Below are positions 1-11,707 of a stretch of DNA of 64,000 nt, piece by piece (positions within the stretch are counted from its first letter, which is position 1; the number at the start of each line of letters is the position of its first letter). The notes under the pieces were generated by a model, which ran no database searches, was not told the DNA's origin, and worked only from the letters and a program-made list of their open reading frames with translations. The stretch covers positions 47,367,786 through 47,431,785 of the forward strand of contig NC_079215.1 of NCBI RefSeq assembly GCF_029633865.1, given 5' to 3'. The DNA is from Lampris incognitus. Taxonomy: Eukaryota; Chordata; Actinopteri; Lampriformes; Lampridae. A program made the translations under genes and the position numbers.

Positions 1-399
1 TACATTTAATAAGGCCTTGTTTGGTAATGGCGGAGTTATCTGCCCAGACAAACATCCAGAAAAAAAGGTCGATATCACGTTTGTGCGTAAGCGCATGACG
101 CTTGGGCATGCGGGGAGGGGGGGCACACCAAAAAAACGGACCCTTCTGCTCTCTGGCTGTCCGGCACATGAAACGGGGACCCACCAGAAATACATATCCG
201 ACTCAATCTGGGTCTCGACCCAGTTTCTAACTCCAGGCTCTCGCGTTGTCTGCCTGCAATGCAAATGCGAAGGAACACGTATGGAGACAGCAGCCAGCTC
301 TTCGGGCGTTGTTGAAGGGATCACGTCCAGGTTCTGTGAAACTCTCTGGGCTCGGTTAGCGCAGTAAACCCGGGACATGCTGGTTTGGTGAGAGGTGAG

Positions 400-860
400 A
401 TAGAGGTGAGATAGACTTGAGCACGACGCAAATGAAACGACTCGGCGGCAGAGTGTTAAACTGTAAGCGGACAGAACTGTGCCTCCTCCGCGACAACACT
501 GCTGTAGCTAACTAAGCTACAGGTTCGCTAGCCTTGTTAGCTTTGTTTGTGGGCGACCGTTTTAAGTGCTACGTGTGTGCCTTGCTTTCTTAAGACAAAC
601 CCGATTGAAGCCTGAGCTCGGAGGCGTTTGTAAAACCGCCTCGTCCAACCTCCGCTGCTCTGACGCCAGCCTGGAGACAATTTAAGAGCGGCAGAGAACC
701 GCACGAAGTTAGCATAAGACGAGATTCACCATGCTAAAGTCAGCCGTTTTGACGCAGAGCACGGCCGGCCGTCGCCGACGGAGCCATCACGCGCACCAAG
801 TCACACGCTTTTGAATTACTTCACGAACTGTCGCCTCGCTAGTCTGTATAAGTGAGGTGA
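400..860 (+). promoter_or_regulatory. CpG-rich block, possible promoter and first exon of the zinc-finger gene
   Basis: The segment is much richer in CG dinucleotides than its AT-rich surroundings and lies about 700-1100 bp upstream of the putative first coding exon. A CpG-rich promoter with a non-coding first exon is the simplest reading. No TATA box or defined start site can be chosen. The matching block in copy 2 lies near 21320-21850 and is interrupted by a small insertion. Confidence 0.3.
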
Positions 861-1569
861 CTAATTTGGGATTCCCCCCCCTATAATTTGTAATTATGAT
901 TTTCTGCAATGAACGAAACGACTAGCGTTAGTTAGCCACAACTGTCGGCTCGATTCAAAGGCACGTGTTATGTGAATACTAGTCTTAATATAAGCACCCG
1001 AATGCTGTAGGAGCGAATATCCATTGTTATTACTTTTATCTTGGATATTTCATTCATAATTTCACTCATTGTCCACACCAACTGTGTCAATGAAATAAGA
1101 TTGATTTCTTTGGTGCAGTGTTCATCGTCTTTCGTTAACTAGGTTATGCCTCTGCAGCTTATTCCAAAAGATTTGGATTCATCAGTAAAAGCAAGTGGTT
1201 TACAAGTCAATCCCAACACTTATTAACACATAAAACCTTTGAAAATTCCCACATGCCATCCTGGGTCCATCACATGATTGTGGCCAGTCACACCCATCCT
1301 GGTGTGTCTCTATCACCCTCATTAGCACCAACAAAGACCAGTTTACACAAGTGTAACCCTCAATTCTTTGGGGTGTCCTTGTAAGCTGCTCAAACTTGGA
1401 TGTGCTTACAGTCAGTTTTATATTTGCTTGTTGTTGGCTTCTCAGTTTTTGTCCTCAGAATGATTTGATGGCTTTGCAATGTTGTTGGTTGTAATCAGTC
1501 TCTTTGTCTTTGCTGCCGCAGTGTCTCAGCTTTGTAGATATCAGCCTTTCAGTAGTAGTGTTCTAATAA

Positions 1570-1702
1570 ATGGAGAAAGAGGAGATATATGGCCCAACCA
1601 CACATGCTATGAATAAAAGATTTACGCTAAGCGAATCAAACTTCAACTCAGGTTTCAGCCCTGATTCAGACCAGGACCGTTTTTTAGAATCAGCTTGCTC
1701 AG
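1570..1702 (+). CDS. Probable first coding exon of the C2H2 zinc-finger gene
   Basis: An ATG at 1570 opens a frame starting MEKEEIYGPTTHAMNKR and continuing with an acidic, serine-rich stretch (FSPDSDQDRFLESACSG). A 3' splice site (GCCGCAG, ending 1521) precedes the exon and a donor (CAG then GTGACA) follows 1702, leaving phase 1. The zinc-finger exon at 9110 starts with the last two bases of a codon, so the junction reads SACSGASELVVV in frame and gives a 411-residue protein. The linkage is inferred from phase and proximity only; no transcript is available. The intron would be 7.4 kb and filled with transposons. Confidence 0.5.
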
Positions 1703-1746
1703 GTGACAGTTTACTCATGTATTTCCAATTTCACTAGTCTGGCATG

Positions 1747-3902
1747 CATCTACTATTACTACTTTTGGGTGCTCCTGTTAGGGGGTCGCCACAGTGGATC
1801 ATCCGTTTCCATCGCTTTCTGTCCCCTGCATCTTCCTCTGTCATGCCAGTCACTTGCATGTCCTCCCTCACCATATCTATAAACCTCCTCTTTGGCCTTC
1901 CTCTTTTACTCTTGCCTGGCAGCTCCAAAGTCAGCATTTTTCTCACAATATAACCAACACATCTCTTCCGCACATGTCCAAACCATGTCAATCTTGCCTC
2001 TCTTGCTTTGTCTCCAAACGGTCCAACCTGAGCTGTCCATCTAACATACTCGTTCCTAATTCTGGCCTTTGTCATCACCCCCAACGAAAATCCAAGCGTC
2101 TTCAACTCTGCCACCTTCAGCTCCGCCTTTTGTCTTTTTGTCAGTGCCACCATCTCCAAACCATACAGCATAGCTGGTCTCACTACCATCTTGTAAATCT
2201 TCCTTCTTTTTTTTGTTGATCACCCCCCCCTTTTTTTTTCTCCCCAATTGTACTTGGCTAATCACCCCACACTCCGAGCCGTCCCGGTTGCTGCTCCATC
2301 CCCTCTGTTGATCCGCGGAGGGCTGCAGACTACCACATGCTTCCTCCGATACATGTGGAGTCACCAGCCGCTTCATATAACCTGGCAGTGAGGAGTTTTG
2401 TCAGGGGGACGTAGCACATGGGAGGATCATGCTACTCCCCCAGTTTCCCCTCCCCCCTGAACAGGCGCCCCGACCAACTAGAGGAGGTGCTAGTGCAGTG
2501 GCCAGGACACATACCCACATCCGGCTTCCCACCTGCAGACACGGCCAATTGTGTCTGTAGGGGCGCCGGAGGTAACACGGGGATTCGAACCAGTGATCCT
2601 TGTGTTGGTAGGCAACGAAATAGACTGCCACACCACCCGGATGCCATAATCTTCCCTTTAACTTTTGCTGGTACCCTTCTGTCGCAAATCACTCCTGAGA
2701 CTCTTCTCCATCCATTCCACCCTTCCTGCACTCTCTTCTTCACCTCTCTTACGCACTCCCCATTACTTCGAACAGTTGACCCCAAGTATTTAAACTCATC
2801 CACCTTCACCACCTCTACTCCTTTCATCCTCACCATTCCGCTGTCCTCCCTCTCGTTCACGCATATGTATGCCGTCTTGCTCCTACTGACTTTCATTCCT
2901 CTTCTCTCCAGTGCATACCTCCACCTCTCCAGGCTCTCCTCAACCTGCACCCTACTCTCGCTACAGATCACAATGTCATCCGTAAACATCATAGTCCACA
3001 GAGACTCCTGCCTGATCTCGTCCTTCAACCTGTTCATCACCATTGTTAACAAAAAAGTGCTCAGAACCAATTCTTGATGTAATCCCACCTCCACCTTGAA
3101 TCCATCTGTCAATCCTACCACACTTCACCACTGTCACACTGCCCTCATACATATTCTGCACCACTCCTACATATTTATCTGCCACTCCCGACTTCCTCAT
3201 ACAATACCACGCATCCTCTCTTGGCATCCTGTCACATGCTATCTCTAAATCCACAAAAGCACAATGTAACTCCTTCTGGCCTTCTCTATACTTCTCTGTC
3301 AACATTCTCAAAGTAAACATCACATCTGTAGTGCTTTCGTGGCATGAAACCATACTGCTGCTCATTGATCATCACATCTTTACCTGTAGCTTCCACTACT
3401 CTTTCCCATATCTTCCTGCTGTGGCTGATCAACTTTATACCTCTGTAGTTGTTACAGCTCTGCACATCACCCTTATTGTTGAAAACTGGTACCAGTATGC
3501 GTCTTCTCCACTCCTTACATCCTCTCACTTTCCAAGATTGTGTTAAAAAAATGATGTTAAAAACTCCACTGCCATCTCCTCTAAACACCTCCATGCCTCC
3601 ACAGTATGTCATCCGGACCAACCGCCTTACCACTCTTCATCCTCTTCATAGCTGCCCACACTTCCTCCTTGCTAATCCACCGCACTTCCTGATTCACTAT
3701 CTCCACATCATCTAACTTTCTCTCTTTGTCATTTTCTTCATTTATCAGCCCCTCAAAGTACTTCTTCCACCTTCTCAACACACTCCTCACTTTTCAGCAC
3801 ATTTCCATCTTTATCTTTCATCACCTTAACCTGCTGCACATCCTTCCCCTCTTGGTCCCTCTGTCTAGCCAATCGGTACAAATCCTTTTCTCCTTCCTTA
3901 GT
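1747..3902 (-). mobile_element. RTE-type non-LTR retrotransposon, 5' truncated, split by a SINE
   Basis: The minus strand encodes reverse transcriptase and C-terminal fragments: a catalytic block [11 protein letters not shown] (consensus FADD, here mutated), then [11 protein letters not shown] and the basic [12 protein letters not shown] segment. The element ends on its 3' side in degenerate TAG triplets, read as CTACTATTACTAC on the + strand. The flanks carry a direct repeat GTCTGGCATG at 1737-1746 and 3903-3912, a target-site duplication. Many stops and frameshifts make it dead. A tRNA-derived SINE sits inside at 2206-2647. The RTE clade is my assignment from the C-terminal motifs and the microsatellite tail. 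Confidence 0.85.
2206..2647 (-). mobile_element. tRNA-derived SINE, nested in the RTE element
   Basis: The head is on the right; the poly-pyrimidine tail is near 2210-2245. The minus strand has pol III A-box-like and B-box-like (GGTTCGAATCC) sequences. AATCTTCC repeats at 2196-2203 and 2648-2655 form the target duplication inside the LINE. The equivalent position in copy 2 (about 23229) is an empty site, so this SINE arrived after the locus was duplicated. Four relatives occur at 5656, 16997, 44418 and 58735, all on the minus strand. Confidence 0.85.
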
Positions 3903-4030
3903 GTCTGGCATGAATGGTGTGGTTAAATGATTATCCTAATGTTACCAAATCTTATTTTATCACCATGTCACCATTTTACCTTGGTCTCAAAAGCCTGCCA
4001 CTGTTTCACTCTTTGACCTCTTATTTACGC

Positions 4031-4311
4031 AGCATGGTGGCCCAGTGGTTAGCACTGTTGCCTCACAGCAAGGTCGTCCCAGGTCCTTTCTGTGTGGAGT
4101 TTGCATGTTCTCCCCATGTCTGCATGGGTTTCCTCCAGGTGCTCCCCTTTTCTCCCGCCATCAAAGACATGTATGTTCGGGTTAATACTCCTGTCTGTGC
4201 CCCTGACCAAGGCATAGCAAGGAGAACATTTGTAAAGTACTCCGTAACATTGTTAAGAAAAGTGCTAAATAAACAAAGTTTATTATTATTATTGTTATTA
4301 TTATTATTAAC
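4031..4311 (+). mobile_element. V-SINE (HE1-like) with ATT-repeat tail
   Basis: It begins with a tRNA-like head (AGCATGGTGGCCCAGTGG, then GTTAGCACTGTTGCCTCAC) and continues with the conserved body GTGGAGTTTGCATGTTCTCC and GGGTTTCCTCC typical of fish V-SINEs, ending in ATT repeats near 4281-4310. The B box is degenerate. A second head of the same type is cut by the window end at 63897. Confidence 0.8.
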
Positions 4312-4559
<248 letters not shown>

Positions 4560-5655
4560 GTTGTTGATAGGCTAGAGCTGAAGGAACATGGGCCCAGACA
4601 CAGAATCCATCCATAAAACAGAATCTTCAGATGAAAGTAAGTGCTGGTGCTACTTTACTTCATATCTTGAGGAATGTTCGTGTAACAAAACATTTTTTAT
4701 TTAACTTTATTAAGCCCATTTCCCCACTTGAGACAGTTAAGCCATGCCTTGCCATTCTATATACATATTTCTGCCCTTAGCGTGGTTGATGTTGAGCACG
4801 ACTTTATGAAATGAAAATTGGCTCACTTCAGGACATGAATCCATTGCCAGGGAGTTTAGCTGAGAGCTGTTTGACCAGAAAAAGAATGAACAGGCGTTGC
4901 ATTGTTCTCAGCGCAAGCTGAATTCTCATCAGCCACAATTGAATACATTATATTTCAAGAGGACGCAATGGGAAACAAAGGATCCAAAATCACAGCCAAA
5001 TGTATGCAAATACATGTCATAATGGATTTTTTTCAATGGTTGGCATGGTTACCAGAGGTAAACTTAAATGAATAGGGCTTTTTGTTAGCGCTTCCTTAGA
5101 GATGAACCTCCAGTGCCACACAGCAAGTCTATTATAAGATGTTCTCAATAGGGATGCTCCAATCAGGGTTTTTGGGGCCGATCAGCGATTGCCGATCAAC
5201 CGGAATCAGAATTGGCCGATACCGATTGCCAATCACAGGGTGGGTGGGGGGGGGGAATGATGGACTGGCCATCTGGAGCACCAGGAGTTTTCTCTGTGGG
5301 CTGCTTGACAATTGGGGTCGATGCAACGCAAAATATAAATAAACCCAGCCCCCACTTAAATAAAAATAACCAAGTGTTGTGTGACTGACTGGCCCAGGCA
5401 AGTGTGCTGTCAGCCCACTGTGGTTGGATATTAAATCTGTCAGTCTCTCTCTCCCAGCCAATTACTTTTAGTCCGGTCAATTCTAACATTTCCTGGGCCC
5501 TGCCCCTTTCCCATCTCTGTTACATGATGATATCTGGATAAATAGTGGAGTGGAGCAAGATGGACAAATAAAAAGAGAAAAAACATAAAGGTGGTGCTGA
5601 AAAGCGAAGATAGAAGCGGTTGAAGTCCTTTGAAGCTGATGCAGCCAAATGTTTT
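4560..5655. other. Non-coding stretch with a GCCGAT-rich repeat
   Basis: No gene is visible. Around 5150-5235 there is a GATGCTCCAATCAGG start followed by repeated GCCGATC/GCCGATA motifs, resembling a short hAT-type fish repeat, but no matching terminus or target duplication was found. The rest shows nothing recognisable. Confidence 0.4.
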
Positions 5656-6190
5656 GTTTTATTTATTTATTTACCCCCCATATTTTACCTGTACAACTAC
5701 CCCACTCTTTTTAGCTGTCCTGGTCACTGCTCCACCCCCTCTGCCAAATCGGGGAGGGCTGCAAACTACCACACGCCTCCTCCGATACATGTGTAGTAGC
5801 CAGTCGCTTCTTTTCACCTGACAGTGAAGCATTTTGCCAGGGGGATGTGGCGCGTGGGAGGATCACGCCATTCCCCCAGGTTCCCCCTCCCCCCTGAACA
5901 GGCGCCCTGACCGACCAGAGGAGGCGCTAGTGTAGCAACCAGGACACATACTGGGAGGATCATGCCATTCCCCCCAATTCCCTCTCCCCCCTGAACAGGC
6001 GCCTCGACCGACCAGAGGAGGCGCTAGTGCAGCAACCAAGACACATGCCCACATCTGGCTTCCCACCCACAGACACAGCCAATTGTGTTTGTAGGGATGC
6101 CTGCCCAAGCCGGAGGTAACACGGGGATTTGAACTAGCAATCCCCTTGTTGGTAGGCAACGGACTTGACCGCTACGCTACCTGGACGCCC
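5656..6190 (-). mobile_element. tRNA-derived SINE with an internal partial duplication
   Basis: Same family and orientation as the copy at 2206. It is flanked by CAGCCAAATGTTTT (5642-5655) and CAGCCGAATGTTTT (6191-6204), a 14-bp target duplication with one mismatch. The central block, a phrase such as CAGAGGAGGCGCTAGTG with flanking text, occurs twice in succession (about 5855-5948 and 5949-6045), making this copy about 90 bp longer than its relatives. Confidence 0.85.
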
Positions 6191-6204
6191 CAGCCGAATG
6201 TTTT

Positions 6205-6639
6205 AAAATAATAAATTATTCATTTGGCGCCATTTCCCGTCAATCATCTCAGCCTAGTGAACCCGAAGGCACTGGCAACAGAGAGCAGAGAGCAGTCCAT
6301 TGAGCCTAACGATACCAGTTCAACTGTTAGTCAAGGTTTTGCAGCTAAAGCGGTAAGTCAGAAGACAATATGGATAAGATAAGCAATGTTTGGGTTTGGC
6401 TAGCTGGCTATTTAGCTATATTGGGAGCCTTTTGTTGAAACAAGCGATTGTCAACGTCACTTTTCGTGAATCGACCAATCACTGCCTGGATGGGGTGGGA
6501 CATTGAATAAAGGTTGACGTGCTACAATTAACTTTGGAAATGTTGAATTCATAGACCCTTGAATGGCTGACGTCATCAAAAGTAGCATGCACATTTAGGC
6601 AGCAGAAGTGGCATGGTGAAGTGGCGAAGAAGAAAACCA
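6205..6639. other. Non-coding spacer
   Basis: AT-rich sequence; I see no gene, terminal repeat or family motif here. Confidence 0.4.
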
Positions 6640-6965
6640 TGCCTGGAGAGATGGCACAGGATGAGACTTTTTCAGGGGCAGAGAATGCATACAGGATTGG
6701 TGTCCATAATCAAATTTTGGATACAGTTATAGATATCCATCGGCGATTTCTGAGAAATGGCATTTTGTGTAGCTCTTCTGGACCCTAAAAACGTTAGTCA
6801 GCTAACTTCCAGTGGCCTTCCACAGACAGCCCTTCAAGAACTAAGCAAATGTTGGATCAAATTTGATAGCAGAGCAACGGTGGCCAATTTAGAGTTAGCT
6901 CATGAGTCTGGCAGAACAGTGGGCAAGGTTAAAACAATCGGGATTTGTTTTAAAACGTTTATTTG
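6640..6965 (+). pseudogene. hAT-type transposase fragment (ZMYM1-like)
   Basis: The + strand reads YRIGVHNQILDTVIDIHRRF and, after a frame change near 6757, ALLDPKNVSQLTSSGLPQ and FDSRATVANLE. These blocks resemble the middle of hAT transposases whose relatives include ZMYM1-like fish proteins. Only about 110 codons remain, in two frames with stops, so this is a fossil. No zinc-binding N-terminus or C-terminal dimerisation domain was found nearby. Confidence 0.55.
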
Positions 6966-7310
6966 GGAAGGGACAATGTACATTAATCAACATTCGAAAC
7001 AAATGTAAATGTACCCGAGTTAGCTAATAAGCAAGACTCAGTGTTTTCGGTTTTTACCGATTTTCACCGAAAAATACAGATTTTTTTTTAAAAGGAGCAG
7101 ATCAGTTTAAACTGATTTTCGCCCGGATTTTATGTTTCCACGGATCCAAAAGTTGTTCCTGTTCATGTGAGGTTGTGTAACAGTGCCCTCTTGTGGTGAA
7201 ATTCGGCATGCTGGATGGCTTTGAAAAATAAAAACCGAAAAGGCTGAGCCTTGCTAACAGGCTAGTTTCCATCGGCAGTCCCTTTCCCTGATGTTGTTAG
7301 GCATTCGAGG
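6950..7310 (+). repeat. Interspersed repeat, longer relative of the 21742-21837 insert
   Basis: The left end (ACGTTTATTTGGGAAGGGAC, then ATTAATCAACAT) and the right end (CTGATGTTGTTAGGCATTC) match the two ends of a 96-bp insertion found in duplicated copy 2. The middle, about 280 bp here, is absent there. No coding capacity. Family unknown to me. Confidence 0.55.
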
Positions 7311-8048
7311 ATAAGAAAATAGTACAAAAAAAAATAAAAATAAAAAATTCATGGACAGGCTCTCAAGGCGCAGCCAAGGTGAGTGTGTCCGTTTTGGGAA
7401 CCTCAGAATTGCATCTCTGCTCTTTGCAGATGAATGGATGAGTGAAGATTGTTATAAATATTGTTCAGTAATCTTGTTTATATAAAGTGTGGCGTGGTTT
7501 CTGTGGGTGGTGGTGTATTGCTGGGGGGAAGGGGGGTGGGTCTGAGTCAAAAATCCAGGGCCATTTTTCATTCCCAGTCCGCCCCTGGTGGGGGATGGGG
7601 ATCTGGGATCTTCTATTTAAAGTGTTCCATTAATTGTGTAGCATTATTTATTTACTATTTATAGCAATAAAGCAAATATTCTTAACAGCATTGCAGAAAT
7701 ATAATTAAGAGCTGAGAAAGTATCATAAATTGACAACTGTTTATTTATTGGAAGACAACATGTGCAACATATTCCATTCTCTTATTAGGTCATGTAGATG
7801 ATGAAGAAACTGAACCCAATATAATAGCCTATGCTCGGCTAAAGAGCAGTTTAGCGAATATTTTAGCCTTCCTATGGAATAAAAGCTAAATGTGCTCAAC
7901 ACTATGCACTGTTTATTATGTATATTATGTAGTATGTTATGCTTGGTAGTGATCCATCGTTTCCTTTCTAATTATTTACTTTCTGAAATGGGTCGTTTTT
8001 GGTAATATTTGGATTTTGTTCTGGTTTTTATTCTTAAGTAAGTTTTGA
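7311..8048. other. Non-coding intronic stretch
   Basis: AT-rich sequence with homopolymer runs. No coding blocks, inverted termini or repeat family were recognised. Confidence 0.4.
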
Positions 8049-8200
8049 TCAGAATCATATTTACTACCAAGTACAAGAACATACAAGGAATTTTTCTTGG
8101 TATGTTGGTGCAAGAGGGAAAAATAAACAGTAAATACTAAAGATAAAAGTTAAAAAGAATATTAAATAAAATATACATACAATACACGATAAAATAAACT
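8049..8200 (-). mobile_element. LINE 3' tail fragment (Rex1-like)
   Basis: The text AATCATATTTACTACCAAGT and ACATACAAGGAATTTTTCTT is the reverse of the 3' end seen on the Rex1 element at 40270-40350 (TCAAATTCCATGTCTGTGCA and TATGGCCAAGAAACATGATT). Only the tail is present. Confidence 0.4.
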
Positions 8201-9109
8201 CCCAGGATATTGTGTCATAAGCCTCATTATAATAAGGAGCAGTTGGGCTCTGTTGTGCTTCATGGCCAATACGTCAAAACACAGCCAATATGCGATTCTG
8301 AACTAAAACCGTAACATGAAGTAATTGTAGACCAAAGAAAACATGTTTTATCATATTAAAGCAGTATTTGACTAAAGTGGGCCTTACATTTCATGGGGTC
8401 TTCTCAGGGATGGTTTGGTGTCAGTTCAACAGAGAGCAACATATCATGTTTGTTTGCGTGGGGTTTAGCTATGTAATACATGAATAAAAGTTGCCAGCGT
8501 ACAACTGGCAAAACCTAAAGGTGTACGAAGTCTGCCCAACCTGAAACATTACTGGTTAGTGTCACAATTATGAGCAATGATGGTGTGGTTATCGGATGAT
8601 ACAAAAGATGGCTCAGTATGGAAAAAAAGTTATTGTAGTAATATGCCTCTATCGGTGGTCCCCTTTGTTAGGATTAAATCAATCAGAAATCTCCTGGGAG
8701 AATGGTCAAAGACCACATATGGGGCTTGGAAAGGAGCCCCATATTAGGTCAATACCTAATTTCTACAGTAACGCAAAGGCCCATAATGAGTGTTTCCATG
8801 TGCTCAAAATGAGAGAAATTTACCATAAACGTTGGGTAGCCTTCGTAGTGCTCGAGTAACATTGAACTGACTTTATTGTTCAGAGTCCCAAAACCAAAAC
8901 AACTCCACCCCCCAATATCTACCAGGATATCTACAGGAAAATTGACTAGATTATCGTTATGTTCTTCTCACTTGTGGATTTTCTTTATATTTTCACAGAA
9001 AAACAAAAAAAAAAAAAAAACATGAGACTTCACAGACAGACTGTAAATTGTCACATTTGGTTGCCTTTAGGTTACTTGACGAAAGTTTTTTTTTTTGTCC
9101 TCTCCTCAG
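8201..9109. other. Intron sequence before the zinc-finger exon
   Basis: No gene or repeat was recognised. The last 30 bases form the polypyrimidine tract and AG acceptor of the zinc-finger exon. The open frame that starts at 8959 runs through this intron and is not taken as coding before 9110. Confidence 0.45.
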
Positions 9110-10212
9110 GTGCCAGTGAACTTGTAGTGGTCATCTCAGAGTCAGACTCAGACTACACTCCAAGTCCTTCTGTGTCCAAGCGCCAGAAACACTCGAAGAG
9201 AAGCATTTCAAACAGATGTTACCCCTGCTCTGTCTGCGGCAAGGTATTCAACAGACCCTCTAAGCTTGACAGGCACAAGTCGGTGCACACAAGGAAGCCT
9301 AAGTCTCTCCATCAGTGTCATCATTGTGAAAAGACTTTCACACAGCTGGATAAGCTGGTCCGACACCAAAACAACCATAACAGGACTAACAAGCACCCCT
9401 GTGCTGACTGTGGGAAAGTCTTCAACAGGCCATCAAGGTTGGAGAGGCACAAACACACACACTCAAAGAAACCCAAGGTCTCCCATCAGTGTTCATACTG
9501 CATGAAGGCATTCAGTAAACTGAACAAACTTGTCCGGCATGAGCGAATACATACAGGGGAGAAGCCCTTCACATGCTGTGTCTGTGGGAAAGGCTTCTCT
9601 GACCCGGGCCACTGCAAAACACACGAGAAGACGCACGAGGACCAGCCAGAGAAACCTCATTGCTGCATGGACTGTGGGATGTGCTTCTTCAAAGCCTCAG
9701 ATCTCCGTCGGCACTCCCGCTCCCACACGGGGGAGAAACCTTTCAGCTGCACCCTGTGTAACAGCCGCTTTTCCCGCTCAGAGGGGCTCAAGACACACAT
9801 GCGCAGACATACCGGGGAGAGACCGTACAAATGCATTATTTGTGGGAAGGGGTTCTATTCCAGACGGGATTTAAATGTTCATAGTTTGACCCATTCAGGA
9901 GAGAAACCACACCTTTGTACGGTGTGCGGAAAGAGCTTCTCACAGCTTGGTAACATGAATGAACATAAAAAAAATGTCCATGTTAAGTCAGAGAAATATA
10001 TTTGCAACGAGTGCGGGGCAACTTTCACACGGTATAAGTCACTGACAGAGCATCAGCGCACACACACAGGAGAAAGACCCTTTCTGTGCACTACCTGTAA
10101 TCGCAGGTTTTCATTTAGCCATTCCCTGAGCAGACACAGGAGGACACACACTCATCAACAAAAATCCATGGAATCCAAAGACTCAAAGCCCTCGGTGCGC
10201 GCCAGTTGTTGA
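9110..10212 (+). CDS. C2H2 zinc-finger protein, 11 fingers, terminal exon
   Basis: The exon encodes a short acidic leader (ELVVVISESDSDYTPSPS), a basic patch (KRQKHSKRS) and eleven C2H2 fingers of the C-x2-C-x12-H-x3-H type; finger 9 has an H-x4-H ending. The first three linkers are unusual (RKPKSLH, RTNKHP, KKPKVSH); later ones are classical TGEKP or TGERP. The protein ends SVRASC. A sequence-specific nuclear DNA-binding role is expected for the family. No KRAB, SCAN or BTB domain is seen. The start is set by the acceptor CTCCTCAG ending at 9109, and the phase fits the exon at 1570-1702. The finger frame has no stop or frameshift. No orthologue name can be given. Confidence 0.88.
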
Positions 10213-10330
10213 AAGTAGCATTTTATTGTAAATTAAGTGTTTATCATTTTACACCTAATGGAATTTTACGCTAATGAAATACCCAGAATAAGTGTGTGAC
10301 TGTTTACCATGCTGTCTGATTATGGATGAA

Positions 10331-10336
10331 AATAAA
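10331..10336 (+). terminator. AATAAA polyadenylation signal of the zinc-finger gene
   Basis: The first AATAAA lies 119 bases after the zinc-finger stop codon. A second lies at 10787-10792. Either could direct 3' processing. Confidence 0.5.
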
Positions 10337-10851
10337 ACACCGGCAATAACTTTCCCTCTACACGTAGGAATCAAAGAAAAATGTCCATGCTAAATCCTTG
10401 TTAAATTGATTTTTTTGCTGACAAAGTCAAATATGTCCAAATACGCCTAACCAGATAATGTTTATTTTAGATAGACTCGTGTTACAAATTGTGTGTTTAC
10501 TGTTTTTATTATCTGAGTCCTTAACTGTAAAAGGTAAATTTGTCTGACCTAGTACTATCTCTGACCTTGGTACAGGGTAAACAAAGTATGTATGACTCTC
10601 AATACACAGCCTGATGTATTCTACTGAAAATTACTGGTGATAATGGTTGCAACAAAGGACAGAAAAGTTTTTGACACTTAAAATTATCAGATTGTCAAGT
10701 GTTTTCAGTGTCGCTGTTCTCAAATGTTGCCTAACCTATTTTCAATTGCACTGATGAATTGAACCCTACATTAAAGATTACATTTAAATAAAGATTGTAT
10801 GCTATTAGAGTTCAGACAGGTTATTTTAAAGAAAAAAATCCATAAGAAATA
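10337..10851. other. 3' flank of the zinc-finger exon
   Basis: AT-rich sequence, perhaps 3' UTR up to the second AATAAA at 10787. No other feature seen. Confidence 0.4.
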
Positions 10852-11437
10852 CACATGGTTGACAAATTAAAGGAACATTTTGAATAAATGAGTGGAGAAA
10901 CATAATGAATGCAGGTGCTTCCATACAGGTGTAGTGCATGAAAAAGTTCAGCAGTTAACACCCTATCATGCTCTGTGGCACATAAAAATGCTGAGCAGGT
11001 TGACCTTGATTTTGGATCATGCCAAGAAAAAAAAGATGCATAATATATATGACTTTGGAAGAAGATTCATTATTAGGGCAAGGATGGCAGGAGTTTCAGT
11101 CACAAGGATTGGCCAGTGTTTCCCATTCTCAGGGCACAAGGGGTCACTGAATGGTTTAATGAGGATGAAAATGATGTAAATCTTTGGTGGTGACACATCT
11201 CAACCTAGTTGAACACCTATGGGAGATTCTGGACCGACGTGTTAGACAGCACTCTCCACTATTATCATCAAATGGGGAAATATGTTCCGGAAGAATGGTG
11301 TCCATCCCTCCAGTAGAGTTCAGAGACTTGTAGAATTTAAGACAAGGGGCATTGAAGTTGTTCTGGAGGCTCCTGGTGACCCAACACCTTACTAAGACAC
11401 TGCATGTTGGTTTTTCCTTTCATTTGTCACCGTTCTG
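10852..11437 (+). mobile_element. Short Tc1/mariner-like transposon, internally deleted
   Basis: Termini match in inverted orientation: left CATGGTTGACAAATTAAAGG and right, reversed, CGGTGACAAATGAAAGG, each next to a TA. The + strand carries decayed transposase: a helix-turn-helix-like region ([19 protein letters not shown], about 11055-11115) and, near 11195-11330, the remains of a C-terminal DDE block (HLWEILDRRV-like). The 586-bp length is far below an autonomous copy. Its right terminus alone survives in copy 2 near 23381-23402. Confidence 0.65.
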
Positions 11438-11535
11438 TAGTGCAGGGGCCAATAAAATGATTTAATGCAAGAGCTTTTTTTTAATAGTATTACATTTCTG
11501 ACTCAATGGTACTATGGCATTTCCTTTATCACCCC
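11438..11535 (+). repeat. Right-hand block shared with duplicated copy 2
   Basis: The sequence outside the Tc1-like right terminus (GTGCAGGGGCCAATAAAATG, then AATAGTATTACATTTCTGAC) recurs at 23403-23515. Because it lies beyond the transposon end, it supports duplication of the locus rather than a shared transposon family. Confidence 0.6.
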
Positions 11536-11707
11536 CCTCCCCAAAAAAACCCTTTGACTGCCTATAGACGTGTTCCCTTATTTACATGCGCAAACAAGTG
11601 TGCGCAGATTGTGAGGCAACAAGGGGCCGCAAGTCTTGTTTTTGTAAACATTACTACGTTCGTTTCGAAGAGATCATCGCGGAGAAATTGATTTAAAACG
11701 AAACGAA

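Larger units (their letters stand above)
1..2803 (+). repeat. Copy 1 of a duplicated segment (5' region of the zinc-finger gene)
   Basis: This stretch recurs in the same orientation at 20937-23383 with small indels and scattered substitutions. The shared part includes a CpG-rich block, a small ATG-containing exon and the 3' part of a minus-strand RTE-type LINE inserted at the same point (after GTCTGGCATG) in both copies. The left limit is cut by the window. Similarity stops near 2803 inside the LINE; in copy 2 the next sequence is the equivalent of about 11416 onward. The shared LINE insertion means this is a duplicated locus and not two copies of one transposon. Confidence 0.8.

Noticed and set aside
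8959-9109. Upstream extension of the zinc-finger frame from the ATG at 8959
   Set aside because: This part is an intron end with a T-rich tract and a good AG acceptor at 9108-9109. The extension is low-complexity and chance-open.
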